DNA of 59,203 nucleotides from positions 1-59,203 of the forward strand of contig CAJADF010000133.1 in the NCBI GenBank assembly GCA_903938485.1, in the 5' to 3' direction. The notes beneath the pieces are model-generated. The model ran no database searches and was not told where the DNA came from. It saw only the letters and a program-made list of their open reading frames with translations. The stretch comes from an uncultured Methylococcaceae bacterium (GTDB lineage: Bacteria; Pseudomonadota; Gammaproteobacteria; Methylococcales; Methylomonadaceae). This document shows positions 26,123-34,913 of this stretch, in pieces; position 1 is the first letter of the stretch, and the number at the start of each line of letters is the position of its first letter. A program made the position numbers and the translations under genes.

Positions 26123-27139
26123 ATGAAACGTGTAAATAAAAATCGTATTAAAAAAGATCCACCTATTAAGCAAGTTAAACAAGAAAAACGTCAAACGACT
26201 TTAGCAGGTGGAACGTTTACTGATAAGCTTATTGCTTATCGAGATATACATGCACAGGCATTATTTTCCAGTTTAGGACGCATGATTGCGACACCTTACA
26301 GTTCGATAATGACGATTGCTGTTTTAGCAATATCTATTTCCTTGGCTTGCGGTTTTTATGTTGTCGTGGTTAATATTCACCAATTAACAGGTAATTTGCA
26401 AACTAGTAGTCAAATTTCATTATTTCTTAGGGATGAGGTTTCGGATGCTCATGCTAAAAAGATGTCAGAAAGCATTCTAAATAATCAGAATGTTCAGAAA
26501 GTTGACTTAATCAGTAAAGATCAGGCCTTAGCAGAGTTTAAAGATTATAGCGGTTTTGGATCTGCGATTAATGCTTTAAAGAAAAATCCGCTACCTATCG
26601 TAATTCAGGTTTTGCCTAAAAACACCTTAACAGATAAGCAAGGTTTAGCTGATTTATTAAAAAAATTTCAGCAAATGCCAGAGGTTGATTTCGCACAATT
26701 CGATTTGCAATGGGTAGAGCGTTTGCAAGCGATTGTAGAAGTGGCGCAGGTATTTGCATTTTTGTTGAATATTTTATTAGCGGCTGCTGTCTTATTTGTT
26801 ATTGGAAATACAGTGCGTTTAGAGTTTTATGGTAGACGAGCTGAAGTGGTTATTTCAAAGTTAGTGGGGGCAACTAATGCATTTATTTGTCGGCCGTTTT
26901 TGTATACTGGTTTTTGGATAGGTTTTATATCAGGGGTCAGCGCTTGGTTTATTGTTACCCTCTTAATGTTAATCTTAAGAGGGTCTGTTGAAAGGTTGTC
27001 AGGTCTTTATGAAGGTGACATGCATCTGCAATTTCTCGGCTTTTCAGAAACATTGTTTTTAATTTCTACTTCTTCAATCTTAGGCATATTGGGTGGATGG
27101 GTGGTTTTATTTTGCGAGCTGAGATCCAATAAGCTTTAG
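26123..27139 (+). CDS. ftsX: Cell division permease-like protein FtsX
   Basis: FtsX is the membrane partner of FtsE and activates amidases through its EnvC-type partners. The 338-residue protein has a basic cytoplasmic N terminus (about 1-55), a first helix near 66-88, a periplasmic loop to about 205, and three further helices in the C-terminal half, where the conserved RAEVVISKLVGATNAFI lies. Length and topology are typical for Gammaproteobacteria. Confidence 0.95.
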   Translation: MKRVNKNRIKKDPPIKQVKQEKRQTTLAGGTFTDKLIAYRDIHAQALFSSLGRMIATPYSSIMTIAVLAISISLACGFYVVVVNIHQLTGNLQTSSQISLFLRDEVSDAHAKKMSESILNNQNVQKVDLISKDQALAEFKDYSGFGSAINALKKNPLPIVIQVLPKNTLTDKQGLADLLKKFQQMPEVDFAQFDLQWVERLQAIVEVAQVFAFLLNILLAAAVLFVIGNTVRLEFYGRRAEVVISKLVGATNAFICRPFLYTGFWIGFISGVSAWFIVTLLMLILRGSVERLSGLYEGDMHLQFLGFSETLFLISTSSILGILGGWVVLFCELRSNKL

Positions 27140-27160
27140 TAAAAGTTTGCGAAAAAATTA

Positions 27161-27187
27161 TTAGCACTCTTTGGTCGAGAGTGCTAA
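27161..27187 (+). promoter_or_regulatory. CIRCE operator (HrcA site) in front of rpoH
   Basis: TTAGCACTC (27161-27169), nine bases, then GAGTGCTAA (27179-27187): both arms match the CIRCE consensus exactly and the spacing is the canonical nine. It sits 33 bases before the rpoH start. Its right arm overlaps a possible extended -10 (TG, one base, TAAAAT at 27185-27190), so HrcA binding would block transcription from that promoter. The operator itself is read directly; HrcA control is established for CIRCE in general and inferred here. Confidence 0.93.
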
Positions 27188-27219
27188 AATCGCAAAAAAT
27201 CTTTTTACTTGGAGATAGT

Positions 27220-28077
27220 ATGAATAGCCCACTAGCATTACCCGTTAATTTGTCGGTTGGAACATTCGATGCATATTTGAATTTAGTAAGACAAATGCCG
27301 CGTTTAACGGTTGAAGAAGAAAGAGAGTTAACGCTTAGATACAGAGATGAAGGTGATTTAGAGGCAGCTAGGCAGTTGGTTATGACCAATTTAAGATTTG
27401 TAGTTCATGTTGCTAAAGGATATAGCGGTTATGGATTATCAATGCCAGACATTATTCAAGAAGGTAACATTGGTTTAATGAAGGCTGTTAAACGTTTTGA
27501 TCCTGATGTAGGCGTGCGTTTAGTTTCGTTTGCGGTGCATTGGATTAAAGCCGAAATTCATGAATATGTCATTAAGAATTGGGGCATAGTTAAGATAGCT
27601 ACGACAAAAGCACAACGTAAATTGTTTTTTAATTTACGTAAATCTAAACAAGACTTAGGTTGGTTATCTAATGCTGAGGCTATGGCTTTAGCAGATGATT
27701 TAAATGTAGATTTAAGTGATGTTTATGAGATGGAGAAGCGTTTAAGTAGTCATGACATGTCTTTCGATATGCCTGCAGATGAGTCAACTGAAGAGACTGC
27801 TTTTTATCCCGCCAGTTATCTTCAGCAACATGGATCCGATCCTTTAGAGTTATTAGAAAATGCTGATTGGGAAGGTCATGGACATGATTTATTATCTGAA
27901 GCAATGGCAAAATTAGATGCACGCAGCATCGATATTTTAACCAGTCGTTGGTTAGTTGAAGATAAAGCGACATTACATGAGCTTGCGGAACGATACAATG
28001 TTTCTGCAGAAAGAATTAGGCAGTTAGAACAAAATGCTATGAAGAAAATAAAAGCTTCTATAACCTTAGTTGCTTAA
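27220..28077 (+). CDS. rpoH: Heat-shock sigma factor RpoH (sigma-32)
   Basis: RpoH directs RNA polymerase to heat-shock promoters. The ATG at 27220 is chosen over one 39 bases upstream because GGAG lies correctly before it and the protein then begins MNSPLALPVNL; the upstream option would read through the CIRCE arm. The 285-residue product has region 2 (LRFVVHVAKGYSGYGL, IIQEGNIGLMKAVKRFDP), the RpoH box (QRKLFFNLRK, about residues 131-140) and region 4 with the helix-turn-helix (LHELAERYNVSAERIRQLE). It is last in the ftsYEX-rpoH order. Confidence 0.97.
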   Translation: MNSPLALPVNLSVGTFDAYLNLVRQMPRLTVEEERELTLRYRDEGDLEAARQLVMTNLRFVVHVAKGYSGYGLSMPDIIQEGNIGLMKAVKRFDPDVGVRLVSFAVHWIKAEIHEYVIKNWGIVKIATTKAQRKLFFNLRKSKQDLGWLSNAEAMALADDLNVDLSDVYEMEKRLSSHDMSFDMPADESTEETAFYPASYLQQHGSDPLELLENADWEGHGHDLLSEAMAKLDARSIDILTSRWLVEDKATLHELAERYNVSAERIRQLEQNAMKKIKASITLVA

Positions 28078-28099
28078 ATGTACAAATGTTATAAAAGTA

Positions 28100-28134
28100 A
28101 AAGGCTTATCCATTACATCGATAAGCCTTTTTTA
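28100..28134. terminator. Terminator between rpoH and the TIGR02647 gene
   Basis: A perfect 11-base inverted repeat (28100-28110 and 28120-28130) lies between convergent genes, with T on the plus side and A on the other, so it can serve both strands. Confidence 0.85.
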
Positions 28135-28157
28135 TTTTACTTAAAGCGCTGTTTAAA

Positions 28158-28397
28158 TTAAGCGGGGTTAAGAAGGTTTAGAACTGTTTGTGCTTGTTCT
28201 GCCGCTTCATGACCTAAACTCGTTAAATAGCCGCCATCTTCTTGTGTTACTAAGCCTTTAGCGAATAAACGCTTAGTGGCTTCTATGCATTCAGGAGCCG
28301 CTGTTTTATGTACTTTAATACCTTCTTGGGTAGTACTTAGGTTATAGCGAACTAATATGTTAATTTCATCTACAAGATCTTGTGTGTATGGCATCAT
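28158..28397 (-). CDS. TIGR02647 family small protein
   Basis: This 79-residue protein resembles the TIGR02647 family of gammaproteobacteria, with the pattern QEGIKVH, then ATKRLFAKGLVTQEDGGYLTSLG. The sequence suggests a small winged-helix-like fold, and DNA binding has been proposed for the family, but the function is not known. It is convergent to rpoH, with which it shares a hairpin terminator, and appears monocistronic. Confidence 0.75.
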   Translation of the reverse strand: MMPYTQDLVDEINILVRYNLSTTQEGIKVHKTAAPECIEATKRLFAKGLVTQEDGGYLTSLGHEAAEQAQTVLNLLNPA

Positions 28398-28538
28398 TAT
28401 TCCTTAAATTGATTAGTACAGACGTGCATGATAATGCTATTTTTAATTAAGGGAGTAGGTTTTTTAATTAATTTATAGTTTGATACTCAGGCAAACATTA
28501 TAAGAGAGTATAAATCTAATGTTTTAAACCAGGGAAAA

Positions 28539-28862
28539 TTAATAGCGTTTTGTGCTTGGGTCGCATTGGCAAGACCATGCGTCGATACCACCCGCTAAAT
28601 TAGCTACATTCTTAAAACCTGAATGTACTAGATAACTAGCGGCTTGCTGACTTCTTATGCCATGATGGCAAATAACAATAATTTCATCTTCATAATTAAG
28701 TTCCTTTAAACGATCGGGGATTTCTCTAAGAGGAATTAACACACTATTAGCAATGTGAGTATAGTTGAATTCATTAACTTCTCTTACATCTAATAAAAAT
28801 GGTTTTTCGTTTTGAGTTAGCTTGGTGTTTAAATCGGTTGGTGATAATTGTTTAACGGGCAT
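28539..28862 (-). CDS. Rhodanese-domain protein
   Basis: This is a single rhodanese domain with the active-site loop CHHGIRSQQA, so a sulfurtransferase or related thiol chemistry is likely. The ATG at 28862 is preferred over one 24 bases upstream because GAGGAAG precedes it at good spacing; this gives 107 residues. The N-terminal LLDVREVNEFNYTHI and C-terminal NLAGGIDAWS segments are standard for GlpE/PspE-size proteins. The physiological substrate cannot be told. Confidence 0.88.
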   Translation of the reverse strand: MPVKQLSPTDLNTKLTQNEKPFLLDVREVNEFNYTHIANSVLIPLREIPDRLKELNYEDEIIVICHHGIRSQQAASYLVHSGFKNVANLAGGIDAWSCQCDPSTKRY

Positions 28863-29019
28863 TGACTTCCTCGGGTAATCTTTCAAGATGTTAGTTGTTA
28901 ACTGGTTTGATATAAATGGCGCTAAAAAAAGCCTAATAATACCAATAATGCTTGCTAATTTGGCATTATTCTGATAAAAATGCCCAGTTTTTATTTATCC
29001 TGTCTTTAGGAGTTAATGG

Positions 29020-29454
29020 ATGACCGATAGTACCAAAGCGACTGCTTCACCCTTCAGCTTTAAGCCTTATGTTGAAGTGAAAGATGAAGAATACATGAGT
29101 CCGTCGCAATTAAAACATTTTGAGGCAATCCTAAATAATTGGAAAGCTGAGTTAATGCATGAAGTGGATCGTACTGTAACGCATATGAAAGATGAGGCCG
29201 CTAACTTTCCTGATCCTAATGATAGAGCGACTCAAGAATCAGAGTTTAGCCTTGAGTTAAGAACTCGTGATCGTGAGCGTAAACTGATTAAAAAAATTGA
29301 TGAGTCACTTAAAGAAATAGAGTCCGGTGATTATGGTTTCTGTGAAGCCTGTGGTATCGAGATTGGCATTCGTCGTCTAGAGGCTCGCCCTACAGCCAGT
29401 CTATGTATTGACTGTAAAACTTTAGATGAAATTAGGGAAAAACAAATGGGCTAG
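29020..29454 (+). CDS. dksA: RNA polymerase-binding transcription factor DksA
   Basis: DksA binds the secondary channel of RNA polymerase and acts with ppGpp. The 144-residue protein has a coiled-coil with the tip region [14 protein letters not shown] (key acidic residues DxxDxA present) and a four-cysteine zinc finger, CEACG and CIDCK. A strong TAGGAG ribosome-binding site precedes the ATG. gluQ follows after nine bases, as in many gammaproteobacteria. Confidence 0.97.
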   Translation: MTDSTKATASPFSFKPYVEVKDEEYMSPSQLKHFEAILNNWKAELMHEVDRTVTHMKDEAANFPDPNDRATQESEFSLELRTRDRERKLIKKIDESLKEIESGDYGFCEACGIEIGIRRLEARPTASLCIDCKTLDEIREKQMG

Positions 29455-29463
29455 TGCCTTATC

Positions 29464-30333
29464 GTGTTCGATAAACAAACCTATATTGGCCGGTTTGCAC
29501 CTTCACCTACCGGCCCCCTGCATTTAGGTTCTCTGTATACCGCTTTAGCAAGTTTTTTAGATGCCAAATCACAACAAGGCTTGTGGTTGTTACGCATTGA
29601 TGATATTGACACCCCCAGAAATATTAAAGGCGCTGCAGAGCAAATTCTAAGAACATTAGCTGTTTTTGGGTTGTATTGGGACGGTGCTGTTAGTTATCAA
29701 AGCCAATCACAAAATTATTATGAAGCCGCTTTACAAAGTTTAAAGCGAGATCAAATGCTTTATGCGTGTCAGTGCAGTCGAAAAACCTTGGCAAATGATG
29801 AGCGTTGTTATTGCCGTTATAAATCGTTAGATCTTTCGATCCCTTATGCTTATCGCGTAAAAACAGCCGCGCTTGAGATAGGTTTTAAAGATCAACTTCA
29901 AGGCTGGATTGATGATAATAACAGAGAGCAGGTTGATTTTGTCTTAAAAAGAAAGGACCAAATTTTTGCTTATCAATTTACTGTGGTGTTAGATGATCAT
30001 TTGCAAGCGGTTAATCATATCGTTCGGGGTTATGATTTATTAGCATCTACAACCAAGCAAATCTATTTGCAAATGTTATTAGGCCTCTCAATGCCTAATT
30101 ATATGCATGTGCCCATCATATTAGACTCTCAGGGCTTTAAATTAAGTAAACAGACCTTGGCTGAGGGCGTGGATATAAATAAGCCTGAGCGGCTTATATA
30201 TAAGCTATTAGGCTTATTAAAGCAAAATCCACCTGTTGAATTAGAAAGAACTTCTGTCGATGAGCAATTAGATTGGGCAATCAGGCACTGGAATCCTAAG
30301 GCATTAACAAATATTCAGAGCGTTAAGGTTTAG
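29464..30333 (+). CDS. gluQ: Glutamyl-Q tRNA(Asp) synthetase
   Basis: GluQ-RS attaches glutamate to the queuosine at the wobble position of tRNA(Asp). The 289-residue protein is a truncated GluRS: HIGH-type motif PTGPLHLGS (residues 15-23), a zinc-binding group (CQCS and CYCRY) and a KMSKS-type motif KLSKQ near residue 225, with no anticodon-binding domain. The start codon is GTG. It follows dksA closely. A substrate tRNA(Asp) gene lies in this window at 51428. Confidence 0.95.
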   Translation: MFDKQTYIGRFAPSPTGPLHLGSLYTALASFLDAKSQQGLWLLRIDDIDTPRNIKGAAEQILRTLAVFGLYWDGAVSYQSQSQNYYEAALQSLKRDQMLYACQCSRKTLANDERCYCRYKSLDLSIPYAYRVKTAALEIGFKDQLQGWIDDNNREQVDFVLKRKDQIFAYQFTVVLDDHLQAVNHIVRGYDLLASTTKQIYLQMLLGLSMPNYMHVPIILDSQGFKLSKQTLAEGVDINKPERLIYKLLGLLKQNPPVELERTSVDEQLDWAIRHWNPKALTNIQSVKV

Positions 30334-30512
30334 TTTGGATTTAGATGTAACGAATTTATTGATGAGATGCTCTGTATTGCATTAGTTGTTTGTAATTCAG
30401 ACAAGTAAAGGGTGGGTCTAGGCACTGATAGTAGTAGGGATGAATATTATCAGTGGAGATAAAAAAGATTTAAGATTTAGACTGAATTGAATATTGATTA
30501 TCAGTGAATACT

Positions 30513-30558
30513 AAAAATCCAGCTTGAGTCTATTCATTTAGACTCAAGCTGGATTTTT
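30513..30558. terminator. Strong bidirectional terminator between gluQ and the Ala-rich orphan
   Basis: A perfect 20-base inverted repeat (30513-30532 and 30539-30558) with a six-base loop begins with five A and ends with five T, so it can work for both converging genes. The other bases between 30334 and 30576 show nothing else. Confidence 0.9.
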
Positions 30559-30576
30559 AAATGTAATAATTTTATT

Positions 30577-31248
30577 TTAGTTAGGGCTTACAGTATTGAT
30601 TAGTGCATCGATTGCATTAATTTTGACAGGATCTTTTGCTGCATTTGCTTGTGAAAGCGCTTTATCTTTAGCGAGGTTGAAGCAAGTACTATCTCCATGA
30701 GTACAAGCAGCGGCTGCTTTAGTAAAAATATCTAATATAGCAGCACTTAATACATTTATATTGCCAGTTCCTGTAGTACTTTTAATGTTGCCAGTAACTG
30801 CAGTATTATTAGCATCTAAGGTAAGAATAGCGTTAATTGATGCACTCATAATAGTATTAGATAATGTTATATCTGAACCCGCATATGAAATAGCGGCCGT
30901 TGTAATGGCTTGAGCAGCAGTTGGAGCTACACTGATAGCAGCAGAAATTATTGCACTTGTAGAGCTAGAATCTATTTTAATAGCGGCAACCGTAATAAGG
31001 TCAGCTATTGTAGGGTTGCCTTTGATCACTATGTTTAAAACGCTTATTTCATTAGCTGTGCTAACTGGTGTGGCATATGCAGAAAGTAGTATTGGTTGAA
31101 TAGTTTCAGAAGCAGCTGGATCTAATTTAGCTATTTGTCTGCTTGCCTCTTGAGCCGATATAGGGGTTGCTAGAGCATTTACAGAAAAAGGCATTACTAA
31201 AGTAGCAAGTAACAGTAGGGTTTTAAATAACTGGTGGTTTGCATTCAT
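30577..31248 (-). CDS. Exported Ala/Ser/Ile-rich protein, function unknown
   Basis: This 223-residue protein is not recognised. It has a clear signal peptide (LFKTLLLLATLVMPFSVNALA, cleavage near residue 27). The mature part is low in charge and rich in Ala, Ser, Thr and Ile, with imperfect repeats of about 15 residues such as AIISAAISVAPTAAQ followed by AITTAAISYAGSDIT. Only two cysteines occur (CTHGDSTC), close together near residue 180, so a disulfide is possible. It interrupts two queuosine-related genes on the opposite strand. Such repeats suggest a structural or surface protein, but that is a guess. Confidence 0.75.
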   Translation of the reverse strand: MNANHQLFKTLLLLATLVMPFSVNALATPISAQEASRQIAKLDPAASETIQPILLSAYATPVSTANEISVLNIVIKGNPTIADLITVAAIKIDSSSTSAIISAAISVAPTAAQAITTAAISYAGSDITLSNTIMSASINAILTLDANNTAVTGNIKSTTGTGNINVLSAAILDIFTKAAAACTHGDSTCFNLAKDKALSQANAAKDPVKINAIDALINTVSPN

Positions 31249-31539
31249 GTGTTGAGCTCACTTATATAGTTATGGGTTAAATTATGAAATGTGTTGGGTG
31301 ATTTATCACTAGTAGTTATTATTAAATACGATAATTGAATCTTAATCGCCTACTATTTTTAACTTATTTAACGGCAAAAGCTATACCATGTCAATATTAA
31401 TTATCATTAATTGCTTATATTGTACATTATACGAGGCTTACTCAGTTAAATAAGCTAATGTTAGCGCTTGAATATGCTTAAATACGGGGGAATATAAAAG
31501 TGATTAATTCCGGTAACTTCTGATAAATAATGCAAAATT

Positions 31540-32643
31540 ATGCATGAATTTAACATTCAATCTCTGCAAGACTTAGCTAAGCAAATAAAGAGTTGGGGCC
31601 AAGAGTTGGGCTTTCAGCAGGTCGGTATTACCGATACAGATTTGACCGAAGCAGAGCAGCATTTAGCGACTTGGTTAGCTAATGGTTATCATGGTGAGCT
31701 CGATTATATGCATCGTCATGGTTTAAAACGGAGTCGACCCGATTTATTGCAACCGGGTACTTTACGCGTTATTTCTGTACGGATGGACTATCAAACTGAA
31801 TCTGTGGCTAATTTAACGCAGTTATTAAATGAACCAACCGCAGCTTATATTTCTCGATATGCCCTAGGGCGTGATTATCATAAACTGATGCGGCAGAGAT
31901 TGCAGAAGTTAGTCGATAAGATTCACCATGCATTAGCCGTATCTGCAACAAACGGATTATCAAAAGAAATGCCGCTATTTAATTTAGATATGCGTCCGTT
32001 TGTGGATAGTGCGCCGGTTTTAGAAAAGGCCTTGGCAGAAAAATCGGGCTTAGGATGGATTGGTAAACATTCTAATCTCATCAATCGTAAAGCAGGTTCT
32101 TGGTTCTTCTTAGGTGAAATCTATACAGCACTGCCGTTGCCCGTTGATGAAGCTACATCTGCGCATTGTGGCGATTGCACGGCTTGCATCAGCATTTGTC
32201 CGACGCAAGCTATTGTCGCCCCTTATCAAGTTGACGCAAGGCGTTGTGTGTCTTATTTAACTATCGAGTTGCAAGGCTCAATACCCGAAGAGTTTCGAAG
32301 TCTAATAGGGAATCGTATCTATGGCTGTGATGATTGTCAGATTATTTGTCCGTGGAATCGCTTTGCTAAATTAACAGCAGAAGCAGATTTTAATCCTAGA
32401 CAACAATTGAATACGCAACAATTGCTGGCGGTATTTAATTGGTCAGAAGCCGAGTTTCTTGCCAAAACTGAGGGGTCTGCTATTCGCCGGATTGGCTATC
32501 AGCGTTGGTTACGCAATATAGCCGTCGCTTTAGGAAATGCGCCTAAATCGATAGACATAAAAGCGGCCTTAAATAGCAAGTTAAGTGCTAGCTCGGACCT
32601 CGTTAAAGAGCATGTGCTTTGGGCTTTGGCAAGACAGCAATAA
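31540..32643 (+). CDS. queG: Epoxyqueuosine reductase QueG
   Basis: QueG is the cobalamin-dependent [4Fe-4S] enzyme that makes the last step of queuosine synthesis on tRNA. The 367-residue protein is of normal length. It has the family DMRPFVDSAPVLEKALAEKS segment and two ferredoxin-type clusters: CGDCTACISICPT with a later cysteine (ARRCVSYL), and CDDCQIICPW. The C-terminal region (about 290-367) is the HEAT-like tRNA-contacting part. It lies near gluQ, which acts on the same modified base. Confidence 0.95.
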   Translation: MHEFNIQSLQDLAKQIKSWGQELGFQQVGITDTDLTEAEQHLATWLANGYHGELDYMHRHGLKRSRPDLLQPGTLRVISVRMDYQTESVANLTQLLNEPTAAYISRYALGRDYHKLMRQRLQKLVDKIHHALAVSATNGLSKEMPLFNLDMRPFVDSAPVLEKALAEKSGLGWIGKHSNLINRKAGSWFFLGEIYTALPLPVDEATSAHCGDCTACISICPTQAIVAPYQVDARRCVSYLTIELQGSIPEEFRSLIGNRIYGCDDCQIICPWNRFAKLTAEADFNPRQQLNTQQLLAVFNWSEAEFLAKTEGSAIRRIGYQRWLRNIAVALGNAPKSIDIKAALNSKLSASSDLVKEHVLWALARQQ

Positions 32644-32657
32644 GCGGCTTTTTAGAT

Positions 32658-34913
32658 TTATTTGGCCATCACATTAATGATGGCTTGTAATTCATGCTTA
32701 ATTGCCGAAGTTTGGCGATTAATAAAAACGGTGTCTAATGGCATGTCGGTGTTTTTAAGCGTATCTTCAAGATCCATTGCTAATTCAGCTAGCTTATCAA
32801 TACCCAAAGTAGCCGCCGAGCCTTTTAAGCTATGAGCTAATCGCTTGGCTTTAACTAAATCTTGCTTGTTGATTGCTTTACAAAAATTATCCATGTCGTC
32901 TTTATGTATATCTATAAAGATAGTCATTAATTCTAGATATTTATGAGCATCGCCTTTTAGTAGGGAATGACAGTAATCTAAATTTAACCCTGGTATCAGC
33001 GCCATACGGGTCTTAGCTTTAAGGCGTCTTTTACGTTTGATGGGCTCTGCATTGGATATTACAGATTTAATTTGTTGGGTTCGAGGTAACCATTTATGTA
33101 AGGTTTCGAATAAGGTTTTAGGGGCAATGGGTTTGGCCAGAAAATCATTCATTCCTGCTTCTATACAAGCCGCTCTATCTTCGGTAAAAGCATTGGCAGT
33201 TAATGCAATAATGGGTTGAGCGGTCCATGCCGATAAACTACGAATGTTTTTGGTGGCTTCAAGACCATTCATAGTAGGCATCTGTATATCCATTAAAATT
33301 AAATCGTAGACTTTGAGTTTGGCTTTTTCAATGGCGCTGACACCATCAATGGCGATATCAATAACAATGCCCGCATCGTGCAATAGTTCTTGAATGATTT
33401 CTCTGATAATAATATTGTCCTCAACTAGCAGAATATGAGTGCCTTGATGGTGTTGACTTAATAATATTTCGGAATTTGAATCTTCTAAAGGTAAAGGTAA
33501 AGGTAAAGGTAAAGGTAAAGGGTTGTCATTGTTTTCAAGTGTGTACCTCTGCAGGCGAGCCGTAAACCAAAAAGTAGAGCCAACGCCTACCCGACTTGAT
33601 ACACCCACTTTTCCGTTCATTAGTTCGGCTAGGCGCTTTGTAATCGATAATCCTAAGCCAGAGCTGCCTATATTATCGTCACGTGAATGTTCACCTTGCA
33701 CAAAATCTTGAAACAAGATTTTAATATCATCAGGGTTAATACCTATGCCACTATCCGTTACCGCAAAGCGAACTAACAACTGCTGATTGTTATCTTCGAG
33801 TAATTCTGTTTTTATAACAATGGAGCCTTTGTGGGTAAATTTAACAGCGTTGCTGGCTAGGTTAAGTAATGCTTGGCGTAGCCGAGTAGGGTCGCCTACT
33901 AAATGTTGAGGCACATGGCCCTGATCAATAATTATATTGAGGCCTTTGGTATCAGCCGTTTGTTTGATAATAATACTTACATTATCAAGAACTTCAGATA
34001 GATGAAAATCTACCGTGTCCATTTGCATTTTTCCGGCTTCGATTTTTGATAGGTCCAGAATATCATTGATTATTGACAATAAATGCTTAGCGGAAACGTC
34101 AATTTGAGCTAATTTATTAGCTTGATCCGAATTAAAAGCACTGCGCTTTAATAAATGCGTTAAACCAATAATCGCAGCCATCGGGGTGCGTATTTCGTGA
34201 CTGATTTTGGCCAGAAATGCACTTTTGGCTAGATTTGCCGCCTCTGCCTGTTCTTTAACCGTCATCAATTCGAGGGTTCTTAGTTCTACCAACTTATTAA
34301 TATTCTCATAATGATTGTCCAAATCGATTTGCATGGCTTTGCGTTTAGAGATGTCACTAATAGCCAGATAGTAAAACGGTTTATCATGAACGGTTTCAAT
34401 CAGTGATTGGTTAAACATTACCCAAATGACATCGTCAGAAGCTTTTAGCAGCCTGAGTTCACAATACTCCGGAACATTAATTTGCGTAAGTTTTTTGGTA
34501 TGTAAGTAATAAATATCTTGGTCTTCTGCAAGGATATAGTCTGAAAGTTTTTTGCCAACTAAATCTAAATCCGGTCTGTCTAATAAATGATTGGTAAATA
34601 GGTTATGCTCTAAAATCACGCTATCGGCGTCTAAAGTGCAATAGCCTACCGGAGCTCGGTCATAGAGTTCTTTATAACGCAGTTCTGCGGCTTTTAATTC
34701 GCTTTGAGTGGTTAATAGTTCTTCATTTTGTAATTCTAGTTCAATTTGATGAACCTGTAATTGATGCATAATTTCTATGTTGGTGCAGCTAGGGAAGCCT
34801 TGAGGTTCAGATAATTTATCTGTTATGTTGATTTTACATAGCGTTTCAGCCCTAAGCTGTAAAGCATAAGCAGATTCTTTTAAAACTTGGGCTTTATCGG
34901 TGGGTTTAGACAT
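32658..34913 (-). CDS. PAS hybrid histidine kinase with receiver and HPt domains
   Basis: This 751-residue protein is a complete phosphorelay in one chain with no membrane helix. From N to C it has a helical region, a PAS domain (about 85-200), HisKA with phospho-acceptor HEIRTPM (about residue 240), HATPase with SNAVKF and the GSSGLGLSI box, a (Pro-Leu)6 linker, a receiver domain with phospho-site DLILMDIQMP, and an HPt domain with AHSLKGSAATLG. Its start overlaps the upstream CheB-CheR gene by eight bases, so the two are co-translated and probably work together. No dedicated output regulator is adjacent. Confidence 0.93.
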   Translation of the reverse strand: MSKPTDKAQVLKESAYALQLRAETLCKINITDKLSEPQGFPSCTNIEIMHQLQVHQIELELQNEELLTTQSELKAAELRYKELYDRAPVGYCTLDADSVILEHNLFTNHLLDRPDLDLVGKKLSDYILAEDQDIYYLHTKKLTQINVPEYCELRLLKASDDVIWVMFNQSLIETVHDKPFYYLAISDISKRKAMQIDLDNHYENINKLVELRTLELMTVKEQAEAANLAKSAFLAKISHEIRTPMAAIIGLTHLLKRSAFNSDQANKLAQIDVSAKHLLSIINDILDLSKIEAGKMQMDTVDFHLSEVLDNVSIIIKQTADTKGLNIIIDQGHVPQHLVGDPTRLRQALLNLASNAVKFTHKGSIVIKTELLEDNNQQLLVRFAVTDSGIGINPDDIKILFQDFVQGEHSRDDNIGSSGLGLSITKRLAELMNGKVGVSSRVGVGSTFWFTARLQRYTLENNDNPLPLPLPLPLPLEDSNSEILLSQHHQGTHILLVEDNIIIREIIQELLHDAGIVIDIAIDGVSAIEKAKLKVYDLILMDIQMPTMNGLEATKNIRSLSAWTAQPIIALTANAFTEDRAACIEAGMNDFLAKPIAPKTLFETLHKWLPRTQQIKSVISNAEPIKRKRRLKAKTRMALIPGLNLDYCHSLLKGDAHKYLELMTIFIDIHKDDMDNFCKAINKQDLVKAKRLAHSLKGSAATLGIDKLAELAMDLEDTLKNTDMPLDTVFINRQTSAIKHELQAIINVMAK
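33486..33521. repeat. Six perfect tandem copies of TAAAGG
   Basis: Six identical hexamers (CCTTTA on the coding strand) encode six Pro-Leu dipeptides between the kinase and receiver domains of the hybrid kinase. A unit of six bases keeps the frame, so slippage would lengthen or shorten the linker without stopping translation. Confidence 0.95.
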
